Origin: Panonychus citri
Taxonomy: Eukaryota > Arthropoda > Arachnida > Trombidiformes > Tetranychidae
Assembly (NCBI RefSeq): GCF_014898815.1
Contig: NW_026515518.1
Span: 248,001 to 312,000, forward strand
Length of the DNA stretch: 64,000 bases
Reading direction: 5' to 3'
A program made the translations under genes and the position numbers. Below the pieces are notes generated by a model. The model saw only the letters and a program-made list of their open reading frames with translations. It was not told where the DNA came from and searched no databases. Below, in pieces: positions 37,284 through 49,269 of this stretch (positions are counted from its first letter, which is position 1; each line of letters opens with the position of its first letter).

Positions 37284-37907
37284 CTTCTTGTGATCATCTT
37301 TTCAGTTGATCATTTGATTGTAATCAAATGTTTCGATGATAGTTAATTGCAAGAGATTATGATCAGTGAGTGTTTTTATTTTCATTCTTGGACAATTTAA
37401 CCAAAATTATGACAATTAACTGCTCAGGTATATATGAATGACCGTTATAATCAGTCAACCATCAAGTTAAATCTCTAGTTTATGCACGAACGATTCTTGG
37501 TTAATCATTGCTAATAATTAACAATTCTATGGTTAATTCAGTATTATTTTCATATTCTAGGAATAATTTTTTTGTTGATTAGCAATCTATTTGCATGTTT
37601 AGTCAATCAATTTAGATTCTGACCCTTTAATTGCGTTTGTTTCAGTTTTTATGTTACAATTAGTTAATAGTGGAAATTTTAATCTCACAAAACTTTTCAA
37701 CTAATAAAAAGTGAAACATCAATTGATGATTTTTGCTTACAATTTATTGATCATTTCGCTTTAATTCAGTAATTAACTTGAATAATCAAAAGGTCAGGCT
37801 AAGTTATCATCACTGAGATCATATGTATTATATTATTGATACAATAAACTATTAAGAACTAAATTGTTACCAAAAAAAAATGATAATAAAACCTTTAGAA
37901 TATTAAA
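37284..37907. other. intergenic, no gene seen
   Basis: AT-rich spacer between the start of the Ly6-like gene and the stop codon of the synthetase gene. It should contain the Ly6-like promoter. Nothing else recognised. Confidence 0.5.
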
Positions 37908-40900
37908 TTATATTAAATTGTTGTTAATGACTAAATTACAACGATCACAAAGATGATCTAATTGGTTTGATAAATAACGACGACAACGAGGACAAGGTAA
38001 GTGTTTAGATTTGTTCAGTAATAAGGTGAATGGGAAATCCTCTTGACACTCAATCTTTTTGTCACAATCAGCTGATTCCTCTAAATTAATTGATTCAATT
38101 AACTGGACACTGGATACCTGCAAAATCTTGGCCATATCGTGTTCCAATGAATGATGAGATAAAGATCCGATGGCCTAAATTGATGGACAGAAAAATTGAA
38201 TAAATTAACAATTCAAATGATGGATTAATTTTTCACCTTTAAAATTTGATAATCAGATTCTCGATGGCAAACAATTGTAATTGTAAATGGTTTTCCAAAA
38301 TGTTTAACATCCTCAGTCTCATTATCAATAGTTTCCTTTAGCCTTCTTATAATGCCCATGGCCAATAAGACTTGGTCATTTTTACATGTAACTGGACATT
38401 CAAACCATCCTTGTAATAAACAGCTCGATGCTAAATTGTGAGAATATTAGAATAGATTAGAATGAATCAATTGTTGTATTTGATTATTTATCTTTCTCAA
38501 TAGTTACCATTATCGTCTTTTTGTCGAATCAAATTAATTTCCTCGAAAAGAAAGGGAATTATTGGACTTAGGAAATTGTTTAAAGTTTCGAGCAAATAAT
38601 TGATTACAGTTTGAGTAGAACGACGATCAATTGAATCCAAAGAATCACAATATAAACTAAAAGAGAACAATTAAAAGTTAATTTAGCTACAGAGAGAAAA
38701 TTGAACAATATTGTTACCTGTCTTTGACGATTTTTAAATAAAAGGAAGAAAAATCTTCCAAAAAAGTTGTTACTTCGGTGACGATTGAACGAAAATCGTT
38801 ATTTGAATACTTCTCTTGGCACAATTGGTTGAAATGCCAAATTTGATTGGCCATATATCGATTGATTAAATTTGATTGGTTATAATTTTTTGAACAATCA
38901 AAATCGGCCAATGATCCAAGGCAAAACTTGAGTACATTACGAAACTAATACAAGTGAAAATATGAATGAATTAATGAGAATTTAAAAAAAATGAATACAA
39001 TCAATAATTGTAATAATAATTTGCCGTGAAATTAATTTACCTTTAAAAGTAATTCATTAATCGATTTCAATTTATCATCATCTACCTTGACGTTACCATG
39101 ATGTGATCCATAGCGTGCAATAAATAATCTGATTACATCACAACCGTATTTTGATTCAATGAGAGGTAAAGGATCAATAACATTACCAATCGATTTGGAC
39201 ATTTTATGACCATTCGAATCAACAGCAAATCCATGAACATAAACTGATTTATAAGGAGCTTTATCACGAAGAGCAACACTTAGTAGGAGTGAAGTTTGGA
39301 ACCAACCATGACACTGATCAACTCCTTCGAGGTAAAGATCGGCCATTTTATTGCCTTTTAGAACTGAATTCCAGGTCATTCCACTGTCGAACCAAACATC
39401 GAAAATATCCCGACCAGTGACTAGATCATTGCTGTTGACTTTGAGAGATTGACAAATATTTTCAGGAATCAATTGATTAACAGGCGATTCCCACCAGGTA
39501 TCGATTCCTTTTTCCTTTACATGGTTTACAAGATAATCAATGGATTCTGAAGATATGATTGGATTAATTCGTTCAAGGTCAGTTCTATGATAGAATACGG
39601 GAATTGGGACACCCCAGATTCTTTGCCTTGAGATGCACCAATCTGGTCTTTTACTTATTTCATCGGAAATTTTATTCTTTATCCCTGGAGGGAAAAATTG
39701 TACTTGGTCCAATTCTGTTAAACACTTTTCACGAATTCGAGTTACATTGATAAACCATTGGAGACTCGTCTTAATTATGACCGGTTTTCCACTTCGCCAA
39801 TCATATGGATAACTGTGAACAATTTTCTCTCGATGGACAATGTCCCTTTTTAAAAGGTCCATGACAATTTCCGATCCATGATCAATAACTGATTTACCAT
39901 CTAATCGAGAATCAATTCCGGTAATAAAATTACCATTATCATCAACAAGACAGCAATTTATTTGCAATCCATGTTTTCTAGCAAGATCAAAATCTTCCCG
40001 TCCATGGTTTGGTGCACAATGTACTAGACCAGTACCTTTAGAGATTGTAACATAATCGGCACGGAGAAAAGGTTGACTTGAATTAGGCTTCATTGGGTGA
40101 GAGTATGAAAAATTTTCAAGATCTTCATTGGTCAATATTGATTCAACAATTAACGATGACCCAATCTTAGATTCAAGCATTGGTATTGTCTCTTGAGCGA
40201 TGATAAAATAACGAGATAGTCCACTCGCTAAGGTCAGAGCATATTTTATATCTGGAGAAAAAGCGATCGCTTGATTAGCAGGTAAAGTCCATGGAGTGGT
40301 TGTCCAAATTAAAGCGTAAATATCATAATCAAATTTACGAGTAATTTGATGATTCACTTTGAATTGGAAAAAAATTGACGGACTAACATGTTCTTGATTA
40401 TATTCAAGTTCGGATTCGGCTAAAGTTGTCTTGTTAGATGGTGAAAAATAAATAGGGAGAAAACTCCGATGAATTAACTTCTTTTGATACAAATTCTTGA
40501 ATGAATCAAGTTGATTAACTACATGGTGATTTGAAAATGTAGTGTAATGAGAGTCCCAATCAGCAGCGATTCCCATTCGTTTGAAAACCTTTACCTGATC
40601 AGCGATTGCATTTTGAGCGATTTGTTTGGCTGGAACATGAAGGAAAAAACTGTTAACTTTAAATTCATAAACTCAGGTAGATAAATAGCAAGAAAACTCA
40701 GCACTGATTGAAGAAATACCTTTAGAACGGATTTCTAATGGTTCTAATTGTCCGGTTAATTTGTCAGAATCTTTGAACACCTTCAATTCAATTGGTAATC
40801 CATGACAATCCCAACCTGGAATGAAATTGACCTGATAACCTTGTCGCATTTTATACCGACAGATAATATCTTTAAGAGTCTAGATAGATTTATAGAAGGC

Positions 40901-41308
40901 AACAATTAATTGAATATACAAATTGAATGAATTGGATTAGGAAAATGTTAATTTAGACAAACCTTGTTGATAACATGACCAAAATGGATCGATCCATTTG
41001 CATAAGGTGGTCCATCATGAAGGATGAATTTTTTATCACAATTTCGATTCAATTGTTGTGAATAAACATTTTTAAAACAAGATTTCTAGAAGAAAAAAAA
41101 ATGCAAATAAAAGAAAATAGTTAATTTGATCATCAACAATTAACTCTTCTAATTGAGAAACCATTTGAAAACAAACCTCAAGAAAATCAGTCTCAGATTT
41201 TGGTGTCCGTCGGTTTGGAAGGTCACTTTTAGGTATAGTTACAGTTTGTGACCATCTCTTGGATGAATTTTTCGTACTATAATACCTTTTAAATAAACCA
41301 TTTCTCAT
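37908..41308 (-). CDS. IARS2: mitochondrial isoleucyl-tRNA synthetase
   Basis: Eight coding exons: 41308-41177, 41085-40963, 40879-40720, 40629-39041, 38944-38718, 38656-38508, 38430-38237 and 38174-37908. All borders are GT-AG and phase-compatible, giving 946 residues. The start is a basic, Ser/Tyr-containing presequence (MRNGLFKRYYSTKNSS) typical of mitochondrial import. Class I synthetase motifs are present: HDGPPYANGSIHFGH (the HIGH box, about 67-81) and GHKMSKSIGN (KMSKS, about 613). The editing domain carries WTTTPWTLPANQA and the core carries GWFQTSLLLSVALRDKAPY. The C-terminus has a zinc-binding CPRC...CDRC pair as in bacterial-type IleRS. It charges mitochondrial tRNA-Ile with isoleucine in the matrix. 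Length matches IARS2 (about 1000). The gene is complete and sits head to head with HDAC6. Confidence 0.95.
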
Positions 41309-41562
41309 GATCTTATAATACAATTAACTTAATTGTATCAAAATCAATTTACTTTTTCCCAATCAAAACATGTGAAAGTCACATGGGTAAAGAAAAGAAT
41401 TGAAAACCGACAGATGTCACTAGTTGTCTATGGAGTTTTTCTAATGTTAACTGATTGTCATTGAATTTGTTTGTTTTTGTTTCTTTGACAAATTATTTTA
41501 TCTTTCATTGTGTTCAAATTGTTTCATTGATTGATTGATCGTTTTTTTATTTGACAATTCAA
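41309..41562. promoter_or_regulatory. bidirectional promoter region IARS2/HDAC6
   Basis: Only 254 bases separate the ATG of the minus-strand synthetase from the ATG of plus-strand HDAC6, so both promoters and 5' UTRs must lie here or overlap. A CAGATGTCACTAGTTG segment at about 41411 stands out; the remainder is T-rich. No TATA box can be assigned with confidence. Confidence 0.55.
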
Positions 41563-44500
41563 ATGGATACTAAAGTGTCAATACAGAATGAATCAAGCAA
41601 ATCTAATAGCGATTCATTGTCTAAAGCATTAGATCAACTCGTAAGAAAATGTTTTCCACTCAATATTTTTCTCCTCTCATTTCCCTTTTCTTATATAACA
41701 TCCAAAAGCTATTTTTTTGCTTAATCAACTAACATTTTTCTTAATTACTGTGAATATATTTATTGTATTGTTGACCTTGTAGATATTTATAATTCTCTAT
41801 GTGTTAATCAAGTCCAAATTTGTTATAATAATAATGTTTTTCTATTCTCCTTAGCTTGTTAACCGCTTTGTTTTTGTTGCGACTCTCTTTTAGTTTTTAG
41901 GAGAATAGAAAATCAAAAATGTTCTTTTTCTATTTTCATTCTGATTTTCGACCATAATTTTTTTAGGATTAAGATTTAATGATCTTCTTCAATTAAGGAA
42001 AAACAATACAATCTGTAATTCTACATAATTTACTTTCCTCATTCTTGATTCGGTAAACAAATTCCACCTTCCATCTGAATCACTTATGTTTTATATTATT
42101 ACCTCCCGATCTTGGGCTCCTCGCTTGTTATCCTCTGCTACAAAGATTTCTGGTGGGTGGAATTCGTTAATTGGTGCTAATGGTTATTGGTCTCTTTTTC
42201 AGAAACTCAGAGACTCAGATGACATTAGAAATGAAAGACGAAAAAGGTTTGTTTACATGGAGGAATCAATGGCAATGGCTAATTTAATTTTCGATATTCT
42301 CTTTTGGTATCTTCGTATCTCTTATTTCATTTAACGTTTTTTCTTTCTACAGCACTCAGACTGGACTCATCTTAGATCCTTCCATGGTTGACCATAAATG
42401 CCTATGGGATCCAAAATACCCTGAAAGTCCTGAAAGATTTAATCGTATTTTGAATAGAATGAAGCAACTCGGTCTAGTTGATCGATGTCAACTTCTTAAG
42501 GTGAATTCTAATTAATTTGCATTGAGATGATTTGTTTTCTTTTTCTTCCTTCAACTTGAGATTTTCATCTTTTCATCTTTCAGCCTCGTTTAGCCACCAA
42601 AAAGGAAATACTTTACATCCACACTGAAGATCATTTTGAGAAAATGAAAGTAACCGAATCCATTAATGACCCAATAGAATTGGAAGAATTGTCATCAAAA
42701 TATGACGCAGTTTATTTCCACCCAAAGACTAACGAACTTGCTTTATCGGCTGCTGGCTCGACAATTGAATTGGTCGATGCGGTTTTAAATGATGAAGTTC
42801 GTAATGGTTTTGCCCTAGTTCGACCTCCAGGCCATCATGCTCTTGCCGATAAACCCTGTGGCTATTGTTTCTTCAATAACATCGCCATCGGAGCTGCTCA
42901 TGCGGTTAAAAAACACGGATTAAAACGGGTTCTTATCGTTGATTGGGATGTTCACCATGGACAAGCAACTCAATTTGCATTCGAAGAGCAAGATGAAGTT
43001 ATGTACTTTTCAATTCACAAATATCTTCATGGTTCATTTTGGCCTGAACTTATTGAATCAAATTATACATCAACCGGTCGAGGTCCTGGTAAAGGTTACA
43101 ATATAAACGTACCTTTGAACGAAGAGGGTTTAACTGATCACGATTATCTCGCCATTTCCATAATATTTTACTTCCTCTTGCCTACGAGTATAATCCTCAG
43201 TTGATCTTAATTTCCGCCGGATATGATGCTGCAATTGGATGTCCAGAAGGAAATATGTCATTATCTCCCTCGTTATATGCACATTTAACTAATCAATTGA
43301 TGACTTTTGCCGATGGAAAAGTTTGTGTCATTTTGGAAGGTGGTTATTGTCTTTCATCTCTCGCTGAAGGAGCTTCTCTCACACTTCGTGCTCTTCTTGG
43401 TGACCCTTGTCCACCTTTAAATTCAAAGGAGCCAATTAAACTTCACAAAGCTATGGTGGACTCGATTCTTGATGTTATTTGGGCTCTTAAACCTCAATGG
43501 AAATCTTTAAGAATCCAGGAAGAATTTAGTTATTCAGGAAAATCCAACGACGAAAACACCAATCCTATGGTTAGAAAATATACTCCGATGATTGAGTATC
43601 ACGGTAAATCATCATTAGAAGATCCACCAAGTAAATATGAGACAAGAGATTGTTATCTTGCCCATGACAAGGAAACTTTTGAAAAATTTGAAGCAATAAT
43701 TAAACGTGAAAAGGAATTAGCTGATTTAACTGTTCCACCAATTAGAACTTGTATAAAGTTTGATGCTGATATGAATTCACATCGTCGTCAAAAATCAGAG
43801 CATCCAGAATGTCCAGATAGAATCGTTTCAATTTACAATGGACTAAAGAAAGAAGGTCTTTTGGATAAATGTCTCCTCATTGATACAAAAAGAGTTGTAA
43901 CTGATGATGAGCTTAAATTGGTTCATACTGATGATTATATTTCCGGGTTAAAACTTTTAAAACACATGAATCAAGATCAAGTAAACTCAATTGCTCATAC
44001 CTACGATTCAATTTATATGTGTAAAAACACAAATGAAGCAGCTCGACTATCAGCTGGAGCTTTACTTCAAGTAACTGATCAAGTTTTGACTAATAAGGCA
44101 CGAAATGGATTCGCAATCATTAGGCCCCCTGGACATCATGCTGCCAAAAGTGCTGCTGCTGGTTTTTGTATTTTCAATAATGTGGCCGTTGCTGCCGAAT
44201 ATGCTATACACAAGTATGGCCTGAAAAAGGTTTTGATCGTTGATTGGGATGTTCACCATGGAGATGGAACTCAATCTATTTTCGAAGATCATCCGAATGT
44301 CCTTTTTATTTCTCTTCATCGTTACGATTTTGCTTCATTCTATCCAAGTACAATCAAATCAGGCTTTAAAACCAAATCAAATATTATCAACATTCCTTGG
44401 AATGGTGGACCAATGTCAAATTCTGATTACATTTCAGCATTCGCAAATATAATTCTGCCCGTAGCATATGAATATAATCCGGAGGTTGTTTTTGTTTCTG

Positions 44501-44892
44501 CAGGATTTGATGCTGCTAAAAATGATCCACTTGGAGAGTACAAACTTGACCCCGAAGTGTTTGGTCACTTTACTCATTTACTGAGTGGACTTGCCCGAGG
44601 AAAATTAATTCTTGCTTTAGAGGTTTGTAGAAAATGATTAAAATCTTAAATCAATTTGATTAGTAAAACTTTTGCTCCTTTTCCACAGGGTGGTTACAAT
44701 ATCGCTGCTATAACAAACTCTGCAATCGAATGTGTGTCCGTTTTACTTGGTCAACCTCCTAAACCATTGGTAAAAACGGAAATAAATGAAAACGCTCGAA
44801 CAACACTTCGAGATGTGATGGGCTACCATTCATCAAACTTTTCGTCACTTGCTTTTTATGCCAAACTTCCGCCGAACAAATTAGTTGACTAA
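41563..44892 (+). CDS. HDAC6: histone deacetylase 6, two catalytic domains, no zinc-finger tail
   Basis: Five exons: 41563-41640, 42203-42246, 42353-42500, 42584-44622 and 44689-44892. Deacetylase domain 1 follows the LRDSDDIRNERRK leader: GLILDPSMVDHKCLWD, RPPGHHALADKPCGYCFFNN, VDWDVHHGQATQ, LEGGY. Domain 2 repeats this order: RPPGHHAAKSAAAGFCIFNN, VDWDVHHGDGTQ, SAGFDAA, and GGYN at the exon 4/5 joint. Class IIb HDAC6 is a zinc-dependent cytosolic enzyme that removes acetyl groups from tubulin, Hsp90 and cortactin. The C-terminal ZnF-UBP ubiquitin-binding finger of fly and vertebrate HDAC6 is absent; the frame ends soon after domain 2. One base is missing at 43155-43157 (a TTT run): restoring a T rejoins the domain 1 frame and gives 837 residues. 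Without it the frame stops at 43204. Confidence 0.9.
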
Positions 44893-46217
44893 AGTCATGG
44901 ACTTTTTCATGGAATATTTTTCTTGAAACCAAATAACGAAAACGAAAAGCCTCAAAATTTTGTTGGAAATCGACCGAAAATCGTTCAATTTCTCCTTTCC
45001 TTTTCGGACATTTTCCTTTATTATTCCGATAAATGTGATAACCAATTTAATAGATTTCAGCTCTTAACCAACCAGATCTTTCATTCACTTTTGCCATAAA
45101 CAAAACAAAACTAGCAATTAACTTATCATCTCATAAAATTTTCCATAGTTAATTTTATTGACAAATAATTTGTTCTTCTAAATTAATCTTACGATATTGT
45201 TTATCTTTTATTATCCATGAATTTTTGCTGTTTTTTTCAAACACGAAAAAGAAAACAAATGTAATTCTTACAACGATAAATTTGTTGATGTTAAATTAAA
45301 AATGACAGAATTACCGTTAACCCGATCATCTGTAAATAATAATATTCCAATGTTTTCGTATTCAAGGTAATTCGTGTTTATTTCATCTTCATTATACATT
45401 CTTGTCTCATATCTCACGTTAATTATTTATCTTTAGTCATTATAAGTAAAATCTCTTTGTTGCTAAACTAGAAAAGAATAATTTTTATTTTTAATTGTGG
45501 TGATTAATGAGAAGCATAATCAGAGTGAATTAACCAGACATGGAGATATGAGGAATGTTGGTAAGTTTTCATGAGTATAAAGGTGATGGATAAAGAGGGT
45601 ATCCAAAATAGAAGAGAGAAAAAGAATTGATGAAGAGAGTTTAAGAGAAGAAAAGTAAAAACAATTGATTTGAAGGTTCGAAGATCACGAAAGTTACTCC
45701 TTTTGTTTAAAATTCGAGTGAAGAAAAATATAAGATCAAAATGATCATCTGGTAAATGTTTAGAACTCTTATTTTTGTGAATGAGCTTAGAAATGCTTCA
45801 CTTTCAATACTGGCAAAGTGAGACGATTGATTTTGTTTGAAGTGAGATAAAAATGATTTCCAATGGATTTTGAGTTGGTGCTGATGAGAAGAAAAATATT
45901 GCAAGATGAGCTGCATTTTCTAATTATCAATTAAATTGTGATAAAATTTGAGTGGTGAGTATATGTGAGGGAGAGAGAGAGAGAAATAGAGAAGCTTTGG
46001 AAATGAGTGAGATAAATGAGAGATCTTTTGGCATTGGTGATAATCAAATGAATCCAATTGTGTTGATATTCATCCAGATTTACCGGTTAAAAAGGCGAAT
46101 AAGATACATCACATTGGATGAAAAAAGATCACAATTCAAATTAAATTGCTCTTTAAATTGTAAGATTAAAGGTGAAAAAGATGCAATATTTGAGTTTGGG
46201 GATGCTAATTGGATTTA
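44893..46217. other. intergenic, HDAC6 3' side to DLK 3' side
   Basis: About 1.3 kb between two convergent genes; it should hold both 3' UTRs. A small plus-strand stretch at 45302-45366 starts with ATG and ends in a GTAATT donor, but I found no matching downstream exon. A longer plus-strand frame at 45952-46362 is mostly antisense to the kinase gene and not supported. Confidence 0.5.
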
Positions 46218-47885
46218 TCAGTCTTCTGGGCTATTTTCTTGGCTGTGTTTTGATTTGAATGTATCATTCATCTCGTTATTGTCTTTGAACCATTTTAAAC
46301 AAGTCTTTAAACTGATCACTTCCATTTTGACGATTTTATTAACATCTTCGAGGTTCTCGTGAGTTTCATTGTCCAAAATCTGAAGAATACGATCTACCTT
46401 TTCGGTGATACATTGGTCGTAATGAGTTTTTCTCTTCTTGATTAAGGTTTCTTTCTGTTTAATTTGCTTCTCTCTTTGCTCTAACTGCAGGTAAACAGCT
46501 TGAAGTTCAAGGTATAGATTATTAACATTTTCGAGCTTCTTTTCGTAGATACGTTTTTCCTCTAGAACGGCTTGAGTTTCCTCTTCTCTTTTCCGGGTAA
46601 GATCTAATTCATCGTCACTTGAGAATGGGCTGATTTGTCCAGAGACTCTCTTCATATGTGAAAAATAAAGGTCAATTTCCTCTTTCCATGTTGCTTGTAG
46701 TTGATAAAATTTATCATTTCCAATGCTGATTATCTCATTTGCAGCAATATCCAAGTGATCTAAGATCTGAGCAAAAGTTGGCCGATTAGCTGGTTTTTGT
46801 TTCCAGCATTGGTTCAGTAAAAGTTTCAAACCATCGGGACATGTTGTTGGCACTGGTAAGTGAAGGCTTGTATTACCAACTCCCCACATGATAGCTGACG
46901 AGTCAACATCTTTATATGGGATCTCTCTGGTCAGTATTTCCCAAATTACAACACCATATGACCAAACGTCAACCTTTTCTGAGCAACGCTCATTTCTGAT
47001 CACTTCTGGTGCCATCCAAGAAACTGTACCAGCGAATGACATTTTCATACTTTTATCGTCCCAAAGGCGACTATTACCAAAGTCTGATATTTTTAGGACA
47101 TTGTTACTGCTCATAAGGACATTCGGTGATTTCAAATCTCGATGGATAATTTTACGCTGATGAAGATAATTCATTCCAGAAGCTATTTGCCGACTCCAGT
47201 CGACTACTGTATTTGGAGGGACTTTACGAACTTTAAGTATATCATATAGTTGACCATTCGGACAATATTCCATTATAATACAATAGCATCCAGGTTGAGT
47301 ACAAACTCCTTTAAAGGCAACTATGTTGGGATGGTCAAGTTTTCGAAGATGCTTAATATCGGTGTCAACTTTTTCACGAACTTTTTTAACGGCAACTGGT
47401 TGATTATCGAGTCTTCCAAAAAATACAGCTCCTTGTGCTCCACTTCCAATCAATTGAAGATCTTGAATTCTTTCAACAAGAATCTCCCAATCATCGGCCT
47501 TTTTATCTTTATTATTTCCCTTGCCAATGGCACTTATTAGACAACCCAGAACACCATTAATCCATCGTAAAGGTTTAGTAAAACCAGCACTTGTTCCCGG
47601 TGAATTGCAAAAGTTCAATTCAGGTAATTGTTGACCAATAACGGGCTGTCCTTTACTGATCATATCGTTGAAAGTAGGTGCATTCACGTTAAGGCGTTCA
47701 AATACCATTGGCATTCTTTTCACATCTTTTAATGTATCAATACGAATATCATCAGGAGTATCTCGAGTTATGTCCGGCATCGAACGGCTTAGACTTGGAT
47801 TCCGGGTCAAAGGTTTTTCGTATGAAGGTATTTCCATCCTCGGTTTTATGTATTGATCTGATTCACTTTGATTTTGATCCTCCAT
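46218..47885 (-). CDS. DLK/LZK-type mixed-lineage MAP3K (wallenda)
   Basis: A single exon of 555 residues. Residues 1-130 are a Ser/Pro-rich leader. The kinase domain lies about 140-381: glycine loop GSGAQGAVFFG (147-157), ATP-binding Lys in VAVKK, KHLRKLDHPNIVAFKGVCTQ, catalytic loop HRDLKSPN (Asp250), DFG (268-270), activation segment KMSFAGTVSWMAPEVIRNE, and VDVWSYGVVIWEILT. After it comes a leucine-zipper/coiled coil (NNLYLELQAVYLQLEQREK and beyond). This combination is specific to MAP3K12/13, called wallenda in flies and DLK-1 in worms. It activates JNK and p38 in response to axon injury and synaptic cues, is activated by zipper-mediated dimerisation and is limited by PHR ubiquitin ligases. 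At 555 residues it is shorter than fly and human relatives; the usual long disordered tail is reduced. The frame is intact. Confidence 0.93.
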   Translation of the reverse strand: MEDQNQSESDQYIKPRMEIPSYEKPLTRNPSLSRSMPDITRDTPDDIRIDTLKDVKRMPMVFERLNVNAPTFNDMISKGQPVIGQQLPELNFCNSPGTSAGFTKPLRWINGVLGCLISAIGKGNNKDKKADDWEILVERIQDLQLIGSGAQGAVFFGRLDNQPVAVKKVREKVDTDIKHLRKLDHPNIVAFKGVCTQPGCYCIIMEYCPNGQLYDILKVRKVPPNTVVDWSRQIASGMNYLHQRKIIHRDLKSPNVLMSSNNVLKISDFGNSRLWDDKSMKMSFAGTVSWMAPEVIRNERCSEKVDVWSYGVVIWEILTREIPYKDVDSSAIMWGVGNTSLHLPVPTTCPDGLKLLLNQCWKQKPANRPTFAQILDHLDIAANEIISIGNDKFYQLQATWKEEIDLYFSHMKRVSGQISPFSSDDELDLTRKREEETQAVLEEKRIYEKKLENVNNLYLELQAVYLQLEQREKQIKQKETLIKKRKTHYDQCITEKVDRILQILDNETHENLEDVNKIVKMEVISLKTCLKWFKDNNEMNDTFKSKHSQENSPED

Positions 47886-49269
47886 CTTTCAAATAGTAAA
47901 TCACAGGTTAAATAAACTATTATGTCGCAGATTGAATGGTAAATATAGAAGAACAAGAAAGAAACAACAATTATTATATTATCGAATCGTGGTGATAGAA
48001 AGCATATGTATTAAAGAGATAAATGATTCCTTTTTTGACGTAAAATCACTGAATCAATTTTTTGTTAGATGTGTGAACAATTAAATCAATTAAAATGTAA
48101 GTTAAATCACTTAAGTTGAAAACAATTAACCCAAATCAATGGTAAATGTTGAGAAACAAAAACAATGACATTGAACTTGAAGTCCTTCATTTTGATTTTT
48201 ACTTTACTCACAATAGATGTTCACTAAATACTCACATATTTGCTAGATAATCTAGCCTAGATTAAATAAATCTTTTCGTAATCTTGATTGCCCTCTTGAT
48301 CTTCATCTTCATATTGTTGATAATTACATCATTGTAATAAAAAAAAATAACTCAAATAATGTTTCCTATTGGAACCAATTTAATGGCCATTTGTATTCAT
48401 CCAATTCTCACCTTTCACCCTCCATATCTTATCAATTATTGTTAACAATATTAGATATTTCATCATGGTCATTGGCATCATTCACCATGATAACTTTCAA
48501 CTGAAAAATAATCAATTGAGTCAAGTGTAAACATCATCATAAAGACACAGAATTTACCTTTGTTTTGATTAATCTCCTCCATCAACATCACTCATTTGAT
48601 GTCATTGGTTTTTCTGTTTCCTTTCAAATCTCTGATTCAACTTAAATTTCACTCGATTAAATTATTCACTTACCCAATCAGAAGTTGGTACATCTTATCA
48701 AGTAAACAATTAACTACAATTAATCCAATTAATGATCAAAATAATCATTTTCTTACCAATAATAATAATATAAACACCATCAGAATGTAAGAGCTGCACT
48801 AATGTTCAGGGCCCAACTTCAATCCTCATTTTAAACCATTTCCATGTAGATTAGTATCTCTTTCAATAGATCAGGTAAGATGTCACACCTCAGTCACTTT
48901 CGATTAAATTAAATCACACTAATAATCCAATTAAAGATAAACCAATTTTGATAATTACTAAAAGATGAAACAATTAAATGATCACAACACATGAACAATT
49001 TTCTTTGACAAACAATGGAAACACGAGCGCCTCTATTGGCCGAAATTCCATTTAATTGGAGATTTAATTTTTTCGAGAAACTTGATTGTTGAATTAATGC
49101 TGTGCAATAATGAGCAGGTTTTGATTATTTTATTCTAATTTGTTCAATTTAACTTGAAGATAAAAATAGGAGATGATTTATTTTCTTATTTTAATAAGTG
49201 TTTACAGATTTTTCTCAATGAATTTTGTATATAAAGTTTATCTTTATTTTATCTTTTAAAAGTTTTATA
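47886..49269. other. intergenic, DLK upstream region
   Basis: About 1.4 kb; should contain the promoter and any untranslated 5' exon of the kinase gene and the helicase 3' UTR. A short plus-strand frame (48596-48790) is Ile/Asn/Thr-rich and not convincing. A GCGCCTCTATTGGCC segment at about 49026 stands out. Confidence 0.5.

Noticed and set aside
41072..41176. Extension of the IARS2 first exon past the donor at 41176
   Set aside because: The extension is Leu/Phe-rich, low in complexity and would prevent joining to the HIGH-box exon.
45302..45366. Possible first exon (ATG to GTAATT donor)
   Set aside because: No matching acceptor or second exon found before the antisense kinase gene; left as a note only.
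45952..46362. 136-residue plus-strand frame
   Set aside because: Its second half is antisense to the kinase exon and its first half derives from GA repeats.
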